Shown piece after piece: positions 37,654 to 47,646 of a DNA stretch of 64,000 nt. The notes under the pieces are model-generated. The model saw only the letters and a list, made by a program, of their open reading frames with translations, was not told the origin of the DNA and made no database searches. This DNA comes from Rhizobiales bacterium 32-66-11 (lineage in GTDB: Bacteria; Pseudomonadota; Alphaproteobacteria; Rhizobiales; Xanthobacteraceae). Position 1 is the stretch's first letter. Every line of letters starts with the position of its first letter. The stretch is taken from assembly GCA_002304505.1 (NCBI GenBank), contig NCEH01000009.1, positions 1 through 64,000 on the forward strand, read 5' to 3'. Both the position numbers and the translations under genes were made by a program.

Positions 37654-38460
37654 TCAGCTCCCCTGAAAGCGTGGCGGCCGCTTATCCGCGAAGGCGGCCA
37701 TGCCTTCCTTCTGATCGTGCGTCGTGAATGCGTGGCGGATCGCTCGGCGCTCGACCTGCAGGCCGGCCGCGAGCGGCGTGTCGTAGGCCGCAAGAACGGC
37801 TTCCTTCACTAGGCGCGCGGCAATCGGCGGCTTGGTCGCGATGATGCGGGCAAGTTCGCACGCCCGCTCAAGGGCTTGGCCTGTCGGAACGAGCTCCGCC
37901 ACGAGCCCGGCCGCAAGCGCGATCGCCGCGTCGATGGGTTCGCCGGTCAACATCATCTTCATGGCGAGCGACTTGCCCGCCACCCGCGTCACGCGCTGGG
38001 TCGCGCCGTCGCCGGGCAGGATACCGATGTTGATTTCGGGCTGGCCGAAGCGGGCGGTCTGCGAGGCAATGACCATGTCAGCCAACATCGCGAGTTCATG
38101 GCCGCCGCCGAAGCAGATCCCCTCCACCGCTGCAATCAGGGGCTTCGGGAAGGCCGCGATCGCATCCCACGCCGCCTGGCGGCCGGCGTGTTCCAGCGCG
38201 GCAAAGCCCCAGGCCTGCATTTCGGTGATGTCGGCCCCGGCGCAGAAGAATGTCGGCCCGCCGGTCAGCACCACGCAGCGGACCTGCGGGTCGCTGGCGG
38301 CCTCCGCGCAGAGGCCGGCGAGTTCGATCAGCAGCGCGCGGCTGAGGGCGTTGCGCTTGTGCGGGCGGTTGAGCGTGACCACCATCACCCCGTCGCGCGG
38401 CGGCTCTGTCAGCACCAGCGGGTCGGATTGCGTAGACGGTCGGGTAAGCGCCTGGGGCAT
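37654..38460 (-). CDS. Enoyl-CoA hydratase/isomerase family protein
   Basis: A 268-residue crotonase-fold enzyme. Seen: the oxyanion-hole CAGADITEMQAWG near residue 75 and EGICFGGGHELAM near 120, with both catalytic glutamates of true hydratases kept (HEL and GQPEI). Acyl-CoA hydration or dehydration is thus likely. It lies 80 bases downstream of the LacI-family gene on the same strand, and an operator-like palindrome sits 26 bases before its ATG, which itself follows GGAGG. This places it in the same regulon as the CoA-transferase/ABC operon transcribed the other way. Confidence 0.87.
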   Translation of the reverse strand: MPQALTRPSTQSDPLVLTEPPRDGVMVVTLNRPHKRNALSRALLIELAGLCAEAASDPQVRCVVLTGGPTFFCAGADITEMQAWGFAALEHAGRQAAWDAIAAFPKPLIAAVEGICFGGGHELAMLADMVIASQTARFGQPEINIGILPGDGATQRVTRVAGKSLAMKMMLTGEPIDAAIALAAGLVAELVPTGQALERACELARIIATKPPIAARLVKEAVLAAYDTPLAAGLQVERRAIRHAFTTHDQKEGMAAFADKRPPRFQGS

Positions 38461-38485
38461 GGCCGGCCTCCGGAATCGATTTCAT

Positions 38486-38497
38486 GAAAACGTTTTC
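38486..38497. promoter_or_regulatory. LacI-type operator before the enoyl-CoA hydratase gene
   Basis: GAAAACGTTTTC is a perfect palindrome with the central CG typical of LacI-family operators. It lies between the LacI-family gene and the hydratase gene and nearly repeats the site at 39705-39720: both read TGAAA-(A/T)CG-TTTTC. Confidence 0.65.
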
Positions 38498-38539
38498 CGA
38501 ATCGCTATATCAGAAGAGCCGGGCCGAGGTACAGCCTCG

Positions 38540-39583
38540 TCATGCGCGGGTGAGGCGTCTCGGATTGGTGGTGCGGGCCTTGGCGGTGGTGCCGCGGATC
38601 ACGATGCGGAACGGCAGATCGGTGACCAAGGGTATGGGCAAGCCGGCGATGGCATTGATGAGGTGATCGGCGGCTCCCCGCCCGATCTCCGCGGCCGGAA
38701 TGCTGACCGTTGTCAGTGGTGGATCGAGCTGGGAGGAGAGTTCGATATCGTCGAAGCCGGTGATGGACAAGGCGGAGGGGACGGGGATGCCCATGGCCCG
38801 CGCCTCGGTCATCGCGCCGACCGCAAGGGTGTCGGTGGTGCAGATGACCGCGGTGATCTGCGGATGCGATTTCATCAATTGCTGCAAGCCCATGCGACCC
38901 TGGACGAGAGAATGCTCGGCCTTGATGAGGCGGCTTTTCGGCAGCGTAGCGCCGGCTTCCTCCAGGGTCTTCAGGATGCCGGAGAGGCGGGCGCGGGAAC
39001 GGTCGTTGGCGGCCGGAACATTGGCGATGACCCCCACCTCGCGATGCCCGAGGCCGATGAGGTAGCGCGTCATCTCCCGCGTCGCCGCCTCATTGTCGAT
39101 GCCGATGGCCGGGGTGCCGCGTTTGGAATGGGCGACATAGGTAATGACGACCGGAATGCCATGTTTCTTGATGAGGGCATGCACCTCGTTCGAAGATGAA
39201 TCGCCGACGAGGACAATGGCGTCCACACCGCGCTCGATAAGCGCGCGGACCTCTTGCAGTTCTTTATTAACATCATACTGTGAATTGGCGAGAAGCAAAG
39301 TATAGCCATGTTCGCTGAGGCGATTTTGCAGAGCCTCGACCCCCTCGGCGAAGATGCTTATGCCGAGCGTGGGGACGACCGCGCCGATGGTGTGGGTGCG
39401 ACCGGACTTGAGAGCCCGTGCGGCGGCATCACGCGTATAGGACAGGCTCGCCACCGCTTGCGATACCTTATCGCGCAGTTCGGGGCGGACGATGTTCGGG
39501 TGGTTGAGCACCCGCGAGACGGTTGCGAGCGAAACGCCGGCGAGCTTCGCGACATCTTCCAGCTTCGTCTTGTGTTTAATCAA
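38540..39583 (-). CDS. LacI family transcriptional regulator
   Basis: A 347-residue repressor. Seen: the N-terminal helix-turn-helix and hinge (LEDVAKLAGVSLATVSRVLN, then RDAAARALKSGRT) and a periplasmic-binding-like effector domain (TIGAVVPTLGISIFAEGVEA onward, with TDTLAVGAM and SITGFDDIELSSQLDPPLTT near the end). It begins with TTG at 39583, preceded by AAGGGG. It lies between the genes it should control: the hydratase downstream, and the CoA-transferase/ABC operon on the other strand. Two matching palindromes flank it. Subgroup features resemble GntR/KdgR-like LacI regulators of sugar acids; the effector is unknown. Confidence 0.9.
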   Translation of the reverse strand: MIKHKTKLEDVAKLAGVSLATVSRVLNHPNIVRPELRDKVSQAVASLSYTRDAAARALKSGRTHTIGAVVPTLGISIFAEGVEALQNRLSEHGYTLLLANSQYDVNKELQEVRALIERGVDAIVLVGDSSSNEVHALIKKHGIPVVITYVAHSKRGTPAIGIDNEAATREMTRYLIGLGHREVGVIANVPAANDRSRARLSGILKTLEEAGATLPKSRLIKAEHSLVQGRMGLQQLMKSHPQITAVICTTDTLAVGAMTEARAMGIPVPSALSITGFDDIELSSQLDPPLTTVSIPAAEIGRGAADHLINAIAGLPIPLVTDLPFRIVIRGTTAKARTTNPRRLTRA

Positions 39584-39677
39584 GGAATACGCCCCTTAAA
39601 ACCGCAGTTTTCGCCGAAGTTTCAAAACCTTTCGAGATTCGATTATGCCGGAGTCTTCGTCTCAAGGTCCATAAGGG

Positions 39678-39706
39678 TTGACAGCCCCTCAACCCATTTC
39701 TATCCT
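39678..39706 (+). promoter_or_regulatory. Promoter of the CoA-transferase/ABC operon
   Basis: TTGACA (39678-39683) is a perfect -35 element, 17 bases before TATCCT (39701-39706). The operator at 39705-39720 overlaps the end of the -10 and the expected start point, an arrangement suited to repression. Confidence 0.7.
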
Positions 39707-39720
39707 GAAATCGTTTTCAG
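39705..39720. promoter_or_regulatory. LacI-type operator over the transcription start
   Basis: CTGAAATCGTTTTCAG is a palindrome with central CG and one mismatched pair. It matches the site at 38486-38497 and lies directly downstream of a TTGACA-N17-TATCCT promoter, 49 bases before the CoA-transferase start codon. Confidence 0.7.
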
Positions 39721-39768
39721 AAACAGCCCCGCCGCGAGGGCTCAAGAAAATCAAATGGGAGCGAGGCG

Positions 39769-40989
39769 TTGGACCACCTCAAAGGCATACGAATCCTTAG
39801 CTTCAACCATTTCCTGATGGGCCCTGTGGGCATCCAGCAACTCGCCGACCTCGGCGCCGACGTGATCGCGGTGGAATCCACCGAGGGCGCTTTCCAGCGC
39901 AAATGGGGCGGCGCCAACAAGGATGTGGCCGGGCAGACCATGCTGCTGCTCGCCGGTAATCGGAACAAGCGCAGCCTCGCCTTGAACCTGAAGGACAAAA
40001 GGGGCCTTGCCATTGCCCGCGAGCTGATCGCCACCGCCGATGTGGTGGCGGAGAATTTCCGCCCCGGCGTGATGGAGAAGCTCGGTCTCGGCTATGAGGC
40101 GGCCAAGCAGATCAAGCCCGATATCATCTATGCCTCCGCCTCCGGCTATGGCGCGGATGGGCCTTATGTGAATAAGCCGGGGCAAGATCTCATCATCCAG
40201 GCCATGTCGGGCCTCGCCACCATCACCGGCACTCGTGAGCACGGCCCGCGCGCGGTGGGCGTCTCGGCGGTGGACCATCATGGCGCGGCCCTGTTCGCCA
40301 GCGGCATCATGGCCGCCCTGCTGGGCCGCATGCGCACAGGAAAGGGTTGCAAGGTGGATGTCAGCCTGCTCTCCGCCGCCATCGACCTCCAGCTTGAATC
40401 CTTCACCTGCTATCTCAATGGCGTGCGGCCGGACGATGTGCGCCAGCCGGGCAATATCTCCGGCTGGTATTACGGCGCGCCCTACGGCATTTATCCGGCC
40501 CGGGACGGCCATATCGCCATCTCGCTCGGATCGCTCGAGGCCCTCAGCGCGGCGCTGGACATTCCCGCCGACCAGCGGGTCGCCGATGCCCAATGCTACA
40601 CGCATCGCGACGAGGCGACGCCCGCGATTGCAGCGGCGGTCGCCGCCCGCACCTTGGCGGAGCTTGTGGCCGCCTTCGATGCCGCGGGCATCTGGCATTC
40701 CCCGGTGAACGATTATCCGGCGGTGGTGGACGACCCCCAGGTGCGCCACAACCAGAGCTTCCAGACCATCATCGGCGCCACCGGCGATCCCATCACGCTG
40801 GTCACACACCCGGTGCGCTACAACGGGCAGGCGCCGCAGATCAAGCTTCCGCCGCAGCCGCTGGGCGCGCAGACCGCCGATATCCTGGAAGAGATCGGAT
40901 ACGACGCCGCGGCAATCGAGGATCTGCTGGCGCAAGGCATCGTCGGCGCGCCGGCGAAAGCCGAAGCGGCGGAGCCGGCCTGCGCCTGA
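39769..40989 (+). CDS. Class III CoA-transferase (CaiB/formyl-CoA transferase family)
   Basis: A 406-residue enzyme that moves CoA between carboxylic acids through an aspartyl-CoA anhydride. Seen: the N-terminal GIRILSFNHFLMGPVGIQQL, ADLGADVIAVE, the NRNKRSLALNLK motif (residues 64-75), and the catalytic Asp140 in NKPGQDLIIQAMSG. The start is TTG at 39769 with GGGAGCGAGG before it; an ATG at 39755 is out of frame. First gene of the operon, so CoA activation appears central to the pathway. The acid substrate cannot be read from sequence; relatives use formate, oxalate, carnitine, mesaconate, citramalate or succinate. Confidence 0.88.
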   Translation: MDHLKGIRILSFNHFLMGPVGIQQLADLGADVIAVESTEGAFQRKWGGANKDVAGQTMLLLAGNRNKRSLALNLKDKRGLAIARELIATADVVAENFRPGVMEKLGLGYEAAKQIKPDIIYASASGYGADGPYVNKPGQDLIIQAMSGLATITGTREHGPRAVGVSAVDHHGAALFASGIMAALLGRMRTGKGCKVDVSLLSAAIDLQLESFTCYLNGVRPDDVRQPGNISGWYYGAPYGIYPARDGHIAISLGSLEALSAALDIPADQRVADAQCYTHRDEATPAIAAAVAARTLAELVAAFDAAGIWHSPVNDYPAVVDDPQVRHNQSFQTIIGATGDPITLVTHPVRYNGQAPQIKLPPQPLGAQTADILEEIGYDAAAIEDLLAQGIVGAPAKAEAAEPACA

Positions 40990-41070
40990 GCCGCTGCGCA
41001 TCGTTTCACAATAACGACGTCACACGACCGGGAATCCGGCGAGACACCTTGGCTTCGGGGAGGAGCAAAC

Positions 41071-42366
41071 ATGAGTATATGCAAATCATTGCGCCTGTTG
41101 GCCGGACTCGGGCTGGCGGCGGGCCTCTCAGCCCTCGCTCCCGGTGCGGCCTCGGCCGCGACGGATCTGACCATCTGCTACATGAACCATCCGGTTCAGG
41201 CAGCAAACCTGGCGATCCTGGAAAAATGGGCCAAGAAGCAGGATATCAACCTGACCAAGACACCCATGTCCTATTCCATCTATCTGCCCAAGATCACGCA
41301 GATGTTGGCAAACAACTCCACTGGCCAGTGCGACATCATCTGGCACAATGACGACTGGGGCCAGGACTGGGCGCAATACCTCGTCTCCACCGACGATATT
41401 CCCGAAATCAAGAACGTAGCCGAAGGCCAGCTCGAACCCTTCTTCAACGAGAAGGGCCAGCCGACCACCGTGCCGATGGCCACCACCGCCGGCATTTTCT
41501 TCTACCGCACGGATCTTGTTTCCGAGGCGGAAGTGCCCAAGACCTGGGATGATCTGGTGAAGGTTTCCCAGAAACTCCAGAAAGAGGGCAAGGTGAAATG
41601 GGGGTATGTGGGCGGCATGACGTTCACAAACACCTTCTTCAGCTTTTGGTGGTCGCTGTGGAACAACAATTGCGACGTCTATGCCCCCGCCTATGAGCGC
41701 GACAATGCCGTGCTCTCCAAGAACGGCTGGAAGCCCATGACGGCCGACGCCTGCCAGGTGCAGACCGCCGAATTCTGGTGGGATGCCCTGCACAAGAACA
41801 ATATCAGCCCGCCCGGCATGTCGACCTATTCGCGCGATGAGGCCAACGCCATCTTCCAGGCGGGCGACGCCGCCTTCACGGTGGCGGATTCCACCTTGCT
41901 TGGTACTTACAACGACCCGAAGAAATCGAAGGCCGCCGGCCATGTGGGCATGGCGCGCTTCCCGCAGGGGCCCATGTCGAAGGAGCACCGCTCCTGGATC
42001 GACATCTGGGGCTGGTCGATCCCCAAAAGCGTGACGCCGGAGAAGCAGAAGGCCGCGAAGGCCCTGCTCGGCGCCATGATGACCGATTACGAGGGCCAGA
42101 TCGCCCAATGGGAGCAGACCGGCGGTCCCCCGCCCAACAGCAAGGTGTGGGCCATGCTCGACAAATCCGACCCCGTGTGGCGGCAGGTCAAGGGCATTCT
42201 GTTCGACTCCGCCCATGTGCATGATGCCTATTACTTCCGAAACTGGGCGGTGGTGCATAAGACCTATTCGGATATTCTGATCAAGGCGGTCACCGGCGCG
42301 CGGGAAGACATTCCCAAGGTGCTGACGGAAGGCGCGCCGGCGATCCACCAAGGGGCCATGCGATGA
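41071..42366 (+). CDS. ABC transporter solute-binding protein (family 1, CUT1 type)
   Basis: A 431-residue periplasmic protein. Seen: a signal peptide with cleavage near AASA-AT (about residue 29), and the family 1 fold with PMATTAGIFFYRTDLV, VPKTWDDLVKVSQKL, DEANAIFQAGDAAFTVADS and ENWGWSIPKS-like DIWGWSIPKSVTPEKQKAA. Many tryptophans, as in carbohydrate binders. It overlaps the next gene by four bases (ATGA). Family members bind sugars, polyols, glycerol phosphate or oligosaccharides; ligand here unknown. Confidence 0.9.
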   Translation: MSICKSLRLLAGLGLAAGLSALAPGAASAATDLTICYMNHPVQAANLAILEKWAKKQDINLTKTPMSYSIYLPKITQMLANNSTGQCDIIWHNDDWGQDWAQYLVSTDDIPEIKNVAEGQLEPFFNEKGQPTTVPMATTAGIFFYRTDLVSEAEVPKTWDDLVKVSQKLQKEGKVKWGYVGGMTFTNTFFSFWWSLWNNNCDVYAPAYERDNAVLSKNGWKPMTADACQVQTAEFWWDALHKNNISPPGMSTYSRDEANAIFQAGDAAFTVADSTLLGTYNDPKKSKAAGHVGMARFPQGPMSKEHRSWIDIWGWSIPKSVTPEKQKAAKALLGAMMTDYEGQIAQWEQTGGPPPNSKVWAMLDKSDPVWRQVKGILFDSAHVHDAYYFRNWAVVHKTYSDILIKAVTGAREDIPKVLTEGAPAIHQGAMR

Positions 42367-43280
42367 GCATGGCGCCGGTCAGCGCGGCCCACCGGCCGCG
42401 CCTGCTCGGGGAGAAGGAGCGCTTCATGCTCCTTCTCATCGCGCCTGCCGCTCTGGTGCTGCTGTCGTTCGAGGTGGTGCCGATCCTCATCGGCATGAAT
42501 GCTTCGTTCCGCGACTGGTCGCTGGTCAATCCGCAGAAGACCTGGGTGGGTCTGCGCCATTATGTCGAGGTCTTCACCGACCCCGTGTTCCTGAAGATCG
42601 TGTTGCCGAACACTTTCATCCTCATGGTGTCGTCGGTCACCCTGTCGCTGGTGTTCGGGCTCGCGCTCGCGCACCTTTTGAAGCGCCAGTTCTTCGGCCG
42701 CATCCTGATCCAGACCGTGGTGCTGCTGCCGCTGACCATCGCGCCGGTGATCACGGCGACCATGATGCGCTGGTCGTTCAACGATCAGTTCGGCATCCTT
42801 ACCAATCTGCTGGCGGTGATCGGCGTGCCGCAGGTGGGTTGGCTCTCCGAGCGCTGGCCGAGCTTCATCATCATCATTCTCACCGATGTGTGGATCTGGA
42901 CCCCCTGGTTCACCATCATCCTGCTGGCGGCGCTCCAGGGCCTGCCCAAGGAGCCCTATGAGGCGGCGCAGATCGATGCCGCCAGCAAGTGGGGCATCTT
43001 CACCCATGTCACCTTGCCCCTGCTGCGCCCGGTGATCGCCGTGTGCGTGCTGATCCGCGCCATCGATGCGTTCCGCACCTTCGACCAGGTGTGGGTGCTC
43101 ACCGGCGGCGGGCCGGCGCGCAGCACCGAGGTGTTCTCCGTCTATGCCTATGTGGAGGCGTTCGTGAATCTCGATCTCGGCCGCGGCGCCGCGGCGGCGG
43201 GCGCAGGCGCCATCATCATGCTGGCGGTTGGTCTCGGCCTCTATGCCATCGTCAACCGCGCCATGGAGGTTTCCCGATGA
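42363..43280 (+). CDS. ABC transporter permease (MalF-like)
   Basis: A 305-residue permease with six predicted membrane segments. Seen: an N-terminal segment with LLLIAPAALVLLSFEVVPIL and the EAA loop YEAAQIDAASKWGIFTHVTL (about 200-219) that docks the ATPase. Start ATG overlaps the stop of the binding protein, and its own stop overlaps the next permease, showing translational coupling. Confidence 0.92.
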   Translation: MSMAPVSAAHRPRLLGEKERFMLLLIAPAALVLLSFEVVPILIGMNASFRDWSLVNPQKTWVGLRHYVEVFTDPVFLKIVLPNTFILMVSSVTLSLVFGLALAHLLKRQFFGRILIQTVVLLPLTIAPVITATMMRWSFNDQFGILTNLLAVIGVPQVGWLSERWPSFIIIILTDVWIWTPWFTIILLAALQGLPKEPYEAAQIDAASKWGIFTHVTLPLLRPVIAVCVLIRAIDAFRTFDQVWVLTGGGPARSTEVFSVYAYVEAFVNLDLGRGAAAAGAGAIIMLAVGLGLYAIVNRAMEVSR

Positions 43281-44143
43281 GCCTGTCGCTCGCCGTCTCC
43301 TCCACCGGCCCCCGCGCCCAGGCGGGCGGCTTTCTGGGCCTGCTCGGCGTCGCCGGCCGGCGGGTGTTCTTCGCGCTGGCGGTGGTCGCCATCCTGCTGA
43401 TCTTCATCGGGCCGGTCGCGATCCTGCTGCTCACCTCGGTGCGCCCGCCCTCGGGCGTGTATTACATCTGGCGCGGCTGGGAATTCACGCTCGACAATTT
43501 CGCCGAGGTGCTGGCGCAGCCGGTCGTGCTGCATTCCATGTGGAACAGCTTCGTGCTGTCCTCCATCGCCACCGTCGCCTCGCTCGGCGTGACCGTGGGC
43601 AGCGGCTACATGCTGTCGCGCTTCACCGGGCCCATTCAACGCAGCTGGTTCGGCATCATCTATGTCTTCCGCACCGTGCCCTACATCTCCTGGGTGCTGC
43701 CGCTCTATTTGGTGACGACCAATCTCGGCATCTACGACACCTATCTCGGCCTGCTGCTGCCGCACGTGGCGGTGCATGTGTGCTTCTTCTCCTGGATCAT
43801 GAAGGGCTTCTTCGACAGCATCAGCCCCTCCATGGAGCATGCGGCGCTGATCGACGGCTGCACCCGCTGGGGGGCGTTCCGCCGGGTGGCGCTGCCCTCG
43901 GCCATGCCGGGCATCGCCGCGCTCGCCATCCTGTCCTGGCTGTGGACCTGGAACGAGTTCCTGTTCGGCCTCATCCTCACGGCGCAGCGCACGCCGGTGA
44001 TCACCGTCACCATGGCGCAGTTCGTCACCGAGACCGGCACCGAATGGCACCTCATGAGCGCGACCGCCGTGCTCGCCATGCTGCCGGCGCTGCTCATCAC
44101 GATCTTCGGACAGAAATACGTCGTCCGCGGCCTGCGCATGTAG
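43277..44143 (+). CDS. ABC transporter permease (MalG-like)
   Basis: A 288-residue permease, partner of the preceding gene. Seen: six membrane segments, and the EAA loop EHAALIDGCTRWGAFRRVAL (about 194-213) followed by PSAMPGIAALAILSWLWTWN. The ATGA overlap with the upstream permease shows coupling. A gap of 31 bases separates it from the ATPase gene. Confidence 0.92.
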   Translation: MSLSLAVSSTGPRAQAGGFLGLLGVAGRRVFFALAVVAILLIFIGPVAILLLTSVRPPSGVYYIWRGWEFTLDNFAEVLAQPVVLHSMWNSFVLSSIATVASLGVTVGSGYMLSRFTGPIQRSWFGIIYVFRTVPYISWVLPLYLVTTNLGIYDTYLGLLLPHVAVHVCFFSWIMKGFFDSISPSMEHAALIDGCTRWGAFRRVALPSAMPGIAALAILSWLWTWNEFLFGLILTAQRTPVITVTMAQFVTETGTEWHLMSATAVLAMLPALLITIFGQKYVVRGLRM

Positions 44144-44174
44144 CCGAACGGACGCATCAGGGAGGATTTTTCCA

Positions 44175-45272
<1,098 letters not shown>

Positions 45273-45328
45273 CGGGCAGTTCCGAGCGACCGCGTCCCGC
45301 CGCATTTCTTCTGACCGAGGACCAAGAC

Positions 45329-45787
45329 ATGACTGTGATGCACGCCAAGGTTGGCGACAAGGTGAAGTTCTCCAAGACCGTCGGCGAAAGCGACGTCTAT
45401 CTGTTCGCCGGTCTCACAGGAGATCTTTCCGGCAATCACGTGGACAGCGAATTCATGAAGAATTCGATGTTCGGCCAGCGCATCGCCCATGGCGCGCTGC
45501 TGGTGGGCTACATGTCCACCGCCTCCACGCGCATGATCGAGAAGAGCCTGGAGCAGGGCATCGATTCGACCCCGGTTTCGCTCGGCTATGACGGCATTCG
45601 CTTCGTGAAGCCGGTGTTCTTCGGCGATACGATCCTCGTCACCTACACCATCGCCGAAGTGGATGCCGAGCGCCGGCGCACGCTCGCCCAGGTGGATGTC
45701 ACCAACCAGCGCGGCGAGACCGTCGCGGTCGGCAAGCACCACATGAAATGGACGCAGAACGCGCAGACCGCAGAGCGGGCCGCGTGA
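45329..45787 (+). CDS. MaoC family hydratase ((R)-specific enoyl-CoA hydratase type)
   Basis: A 152-residue hot-dog-fold protein. Seen: the catalytic motif FAGLTGDLSGNHVDSEFM, matching the D(x)N(x)xH(x)D hydratase motif with Asp and His in place, then GQRIAHGALLVGYMST and the FVKPVFFGDTILVTYTI strand. Such enzymes hydrate 2-enoyl-CoA or dehydrate (R)-3-hydroxyacyl-CoA. The stop overlaps the next SDR start (TGATG). Together with the CoA-transferase it points to CoA-thioester chemistry in this operon. Confidence 0.87.
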   Translation: MTVMHAKVGDKVKFSKTVGESDVYLFAGLTGDLSGNHVDSEFMKNSMFGQRIAHGALLVGYMSTASTRMIEKSLEQGIDSTPVSLGYDGIRFVKPVFFGDTILVTYTIAEVDAERRRTLAQVDVTNQRGETVAVGKHHMKWTQNAQTAERAA

Positions 45788-46575
45788 TGGCCGAGGGTGA
45801 ACAGGCAAGGCCGCTAAAGGGTCGCGCAGCCATCATCACCGGCGGCGGGGCGGGCATCGGGCGCGCCATCGCGCTGCGCCTGGCGGCGGACGGGGCACGC
45901 ATCGGCGTAATCGATCTCGATCCGCAGGCGGCGGCGCAGACCCGGGATCTGATCCTCGGCGCCGGCGGCGAGGCGGCATCCGCGCGCGGCGATGTCGCCG
46001 AAGCGCAGAGCATCGGCGATGCCATCCATGCCCTGCGCGATAGCCTGGGCGGGCTCGACGTGCTGGTGAACAATGCCGGCATCATGCGCCTCGGCGCCAT
46101 CGCGGACCTGCCCAAGGCCGAATGGGAGGCCATGTTCCGCATCAATGTGGACGGCATCTTCCACGCCTGCCAGGCGGCGGTGCCGCTGCTCGCGCAGGCG
46201 GGAACCGGGCGCATCATCAACATGTCGTCCTGGCTCGGAAAATCCGGAAAGGCGTTCTACGGCGGCTATTGCGCCACCAAGTTCGCCATCCTCGGCCTCA
46301 CCGAGAGCCTGGCGCTGGAGCTGGCGCCGCGCCGCATCACGGTCAATGCCATCTGTCCCGGCATCATCACCGACACCGCCATGCGGGCGCGCGGCGAGGA
46401 AGACGCACTCCAGCTCGGCCTTGAAGGGTCCGACAAGCGCGTCGCGGCAATCCCTCTTGGCCGGCTCGGCGTGCCGCAGGATGTGGCGGGCGTCGCCGCC
46501 TTCCTGGCCTCCGACGCGGCCGCCTACATGACCGGGCAAGCCCTCACCGTCGCCGGCGGCCTCTGGCGCCACTGA
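45787..46575 (+). CDS. Short-chain dehydrogenase/reductase
   Basis: A 262-residue SDR. Seen: TGGGAGIGRAIA near residue 18, NNAGIMR near 95, Ser in NMSSWLG, YCATK near 160, and the C-terminal GQALTVAGGLWRH. ATG 45787 shares a base with the MaoC stop, so it is preferred over the upstream in-frame codon and shows coupling. An oxidation or reduction of a hydroxy intermediate of the operon's substrate is inferred. Confidence 0.88.
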   Translation: MAEGEQARPLKGRAAIITGGGAGIGRAIALRLAADGARIGVIDLDPQAAAQTRDLILGAGGEAASARGDVAEAQSIGDAIHALRDSLGGLDVLVNNAGIMRLGAIADLPKAEWEAMFRINVDGIFHACQAAVPLLAQAGTGRIINMSSWLGKSGKAFYGGYCATKFAILGLTESLALELAPRRITVNAICPGIITDTAMRARGEEDALQLGLEGSDKRVAAIPLGRLGVPQDVAGVAAFLASDAAAYMTGQALTVAGGLWRH

Positions 46576-46607
46576 ATTTCGCTCGAACCTCCACAGGAGT
46601 GCTGAAC

Positions 46608-47573
46608 ATGCCCCGTTTCAAGGATTACGTGCCCCACGGCGTCATTCCCGCCACGCTTCTGGCGGTGAACGAGGATTTTTCCATCAATGAGGGCGAGACC
46701 CGCCGCCACCTGCGCGATGTCGCGGTCGTGGACGGGCTGTCCGCCATCACGGTGAACGGCCATGCCTCCGAGGTGCATGCCTGCACGTTCGAGGAGCAGA
46801 AGCGCATCCTCGCCGTTTCGCTGGACGAGATCGGCGCGCGCCTGCCGCTGATTTCCGGCGTCTATGCGGACGGCACGGCGGAAGCCGCGCGCCTGGCCCG
46901 CATGGCGGCGCAGGAAGGCGCCTCCGCCCTGCTGGTGTTCCCGCCGAACACGCTCTCCATGGGCGGCCACCTGCGGCCGGAAATGGCGATCGCCCACTAC
47001 AGCGCCATCGCCGACGCCGCACCCGACCTGCCGATCATCTGCTTCGCCTATCCGGAAGCCTCCGGGGTTCACTACCCGTTCGACACCTTGCTGAAGCTGT
47101 TCGAAAAGGTGCCGAGCATCCGCGCCATCAAGGATTGGTCCAACAATCCCATGCTCCACGAACGCCACATCCGCACCTTCCAGGCGCTGGCGCGGCCGGT
47201 GAATGTGCTGACCACGCACTCCTCCTGGCTGATGGCCTCGCTGACCATGGGCTGCAACGGCCTGCTCTCCGGCGCCGGCAGCGTGATCCCGGATCTTCAG
47301 GTGGCCCTGTGGCGGGCGGTGCAGGACGATGATCTCGCGCTCGCGCAGCAGATCAACGACCGCATCTATCCGCTCGCCCAGGCCTTCTATGCGCCGCCGT
47401 TCCTCGACATGCACAACCGCATGAAGGAATGCCTCGTCATGCTCGGCCGGCAGGAGCGCGCGGTGGTGCGCCCGCCGCTGATGAAGCTGCCGCAAGCCGA
47501 ACTCGATCGCCTGCGCCGGGCGCTCACCGAGGCGGGTGTCACCCGCGAAGGTGCCCTTGACAGAGCTGCGTGA
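46608..47573 (+). CDS. Dihydrodipicolinate synthase family aldolase/lyase
   Basis: A 321-residue class I aldolase of the DHDPS/N-acetylneuraminate lyase superfamily. Seen: the barrel with Schiff-base Lys175 in IRAIKDW, Tyr148 in FAYPEASG, and the carboxylate-binding loop region VNGHASEVHACT at the GTTGE position. These are the residues needed for pyruvate-type Schiff-base chemistry. It lacks the DHDPS substrate loop and lies in a catabolic operon, so cleavage of a 2-keto acid is more likely than lysine synthesis. ATG 46608 with AGGAG eight bases upstream is preferred over GTG 46599. A strong terminator follows. Confidence 0.85.
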   Translation: MPRFKDYVPHGVIPATLLAVNEDFSINEGETRRHLRDVAVVDGLSAITVNGHASEVHACTFEEQKRILAVSLDEIGARLPLISGVYADGTAEAARLARMAAQEGASALLVFPPNTLSMGGHLRPEMAIAHYSAIADAAPDLPIICFAYPEASGVHYPFDTLLKLFEKVPSIRAIKDWSNNPMLHERHIRTFQALARPVNVLTTHSSWLMASLTMGCNGLLSGAGSVIPDLQVALWRAVQDDDLALAQQINDRIYPLAQAFYAPPFLDMHNRMKECLVMLGRQERAVVRPPLMKLPQAELDRLRRALTEAGVTREGALDRAA

Positions 47574-47584
47574 GCGCATGCGAC

Positions 47585-47632
47585 CTTGCCGGCCAAGGCG
47601 CTCTCCCGCGCCTTGGCCGGCAAGACTTTTTT
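47585..47632 (+). terminator. Strong intrinsic terminator between aldolase and last SDR
   Basis: A perfect 17-bp stem, left arm 47585-47601 (CTTGCCGGCCAAGGCGC) and right arm 47608-47624, loop TCTCCC, followed by ACTTTTTT. It lies 11 bases after the aldolase stop and only 22 bases before the next gene, so it should reduce expression of the last gene from the operon promoter. Confidence 0.88.
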
Positions 47633-47646
47633 CAGGCGAGGAAACC

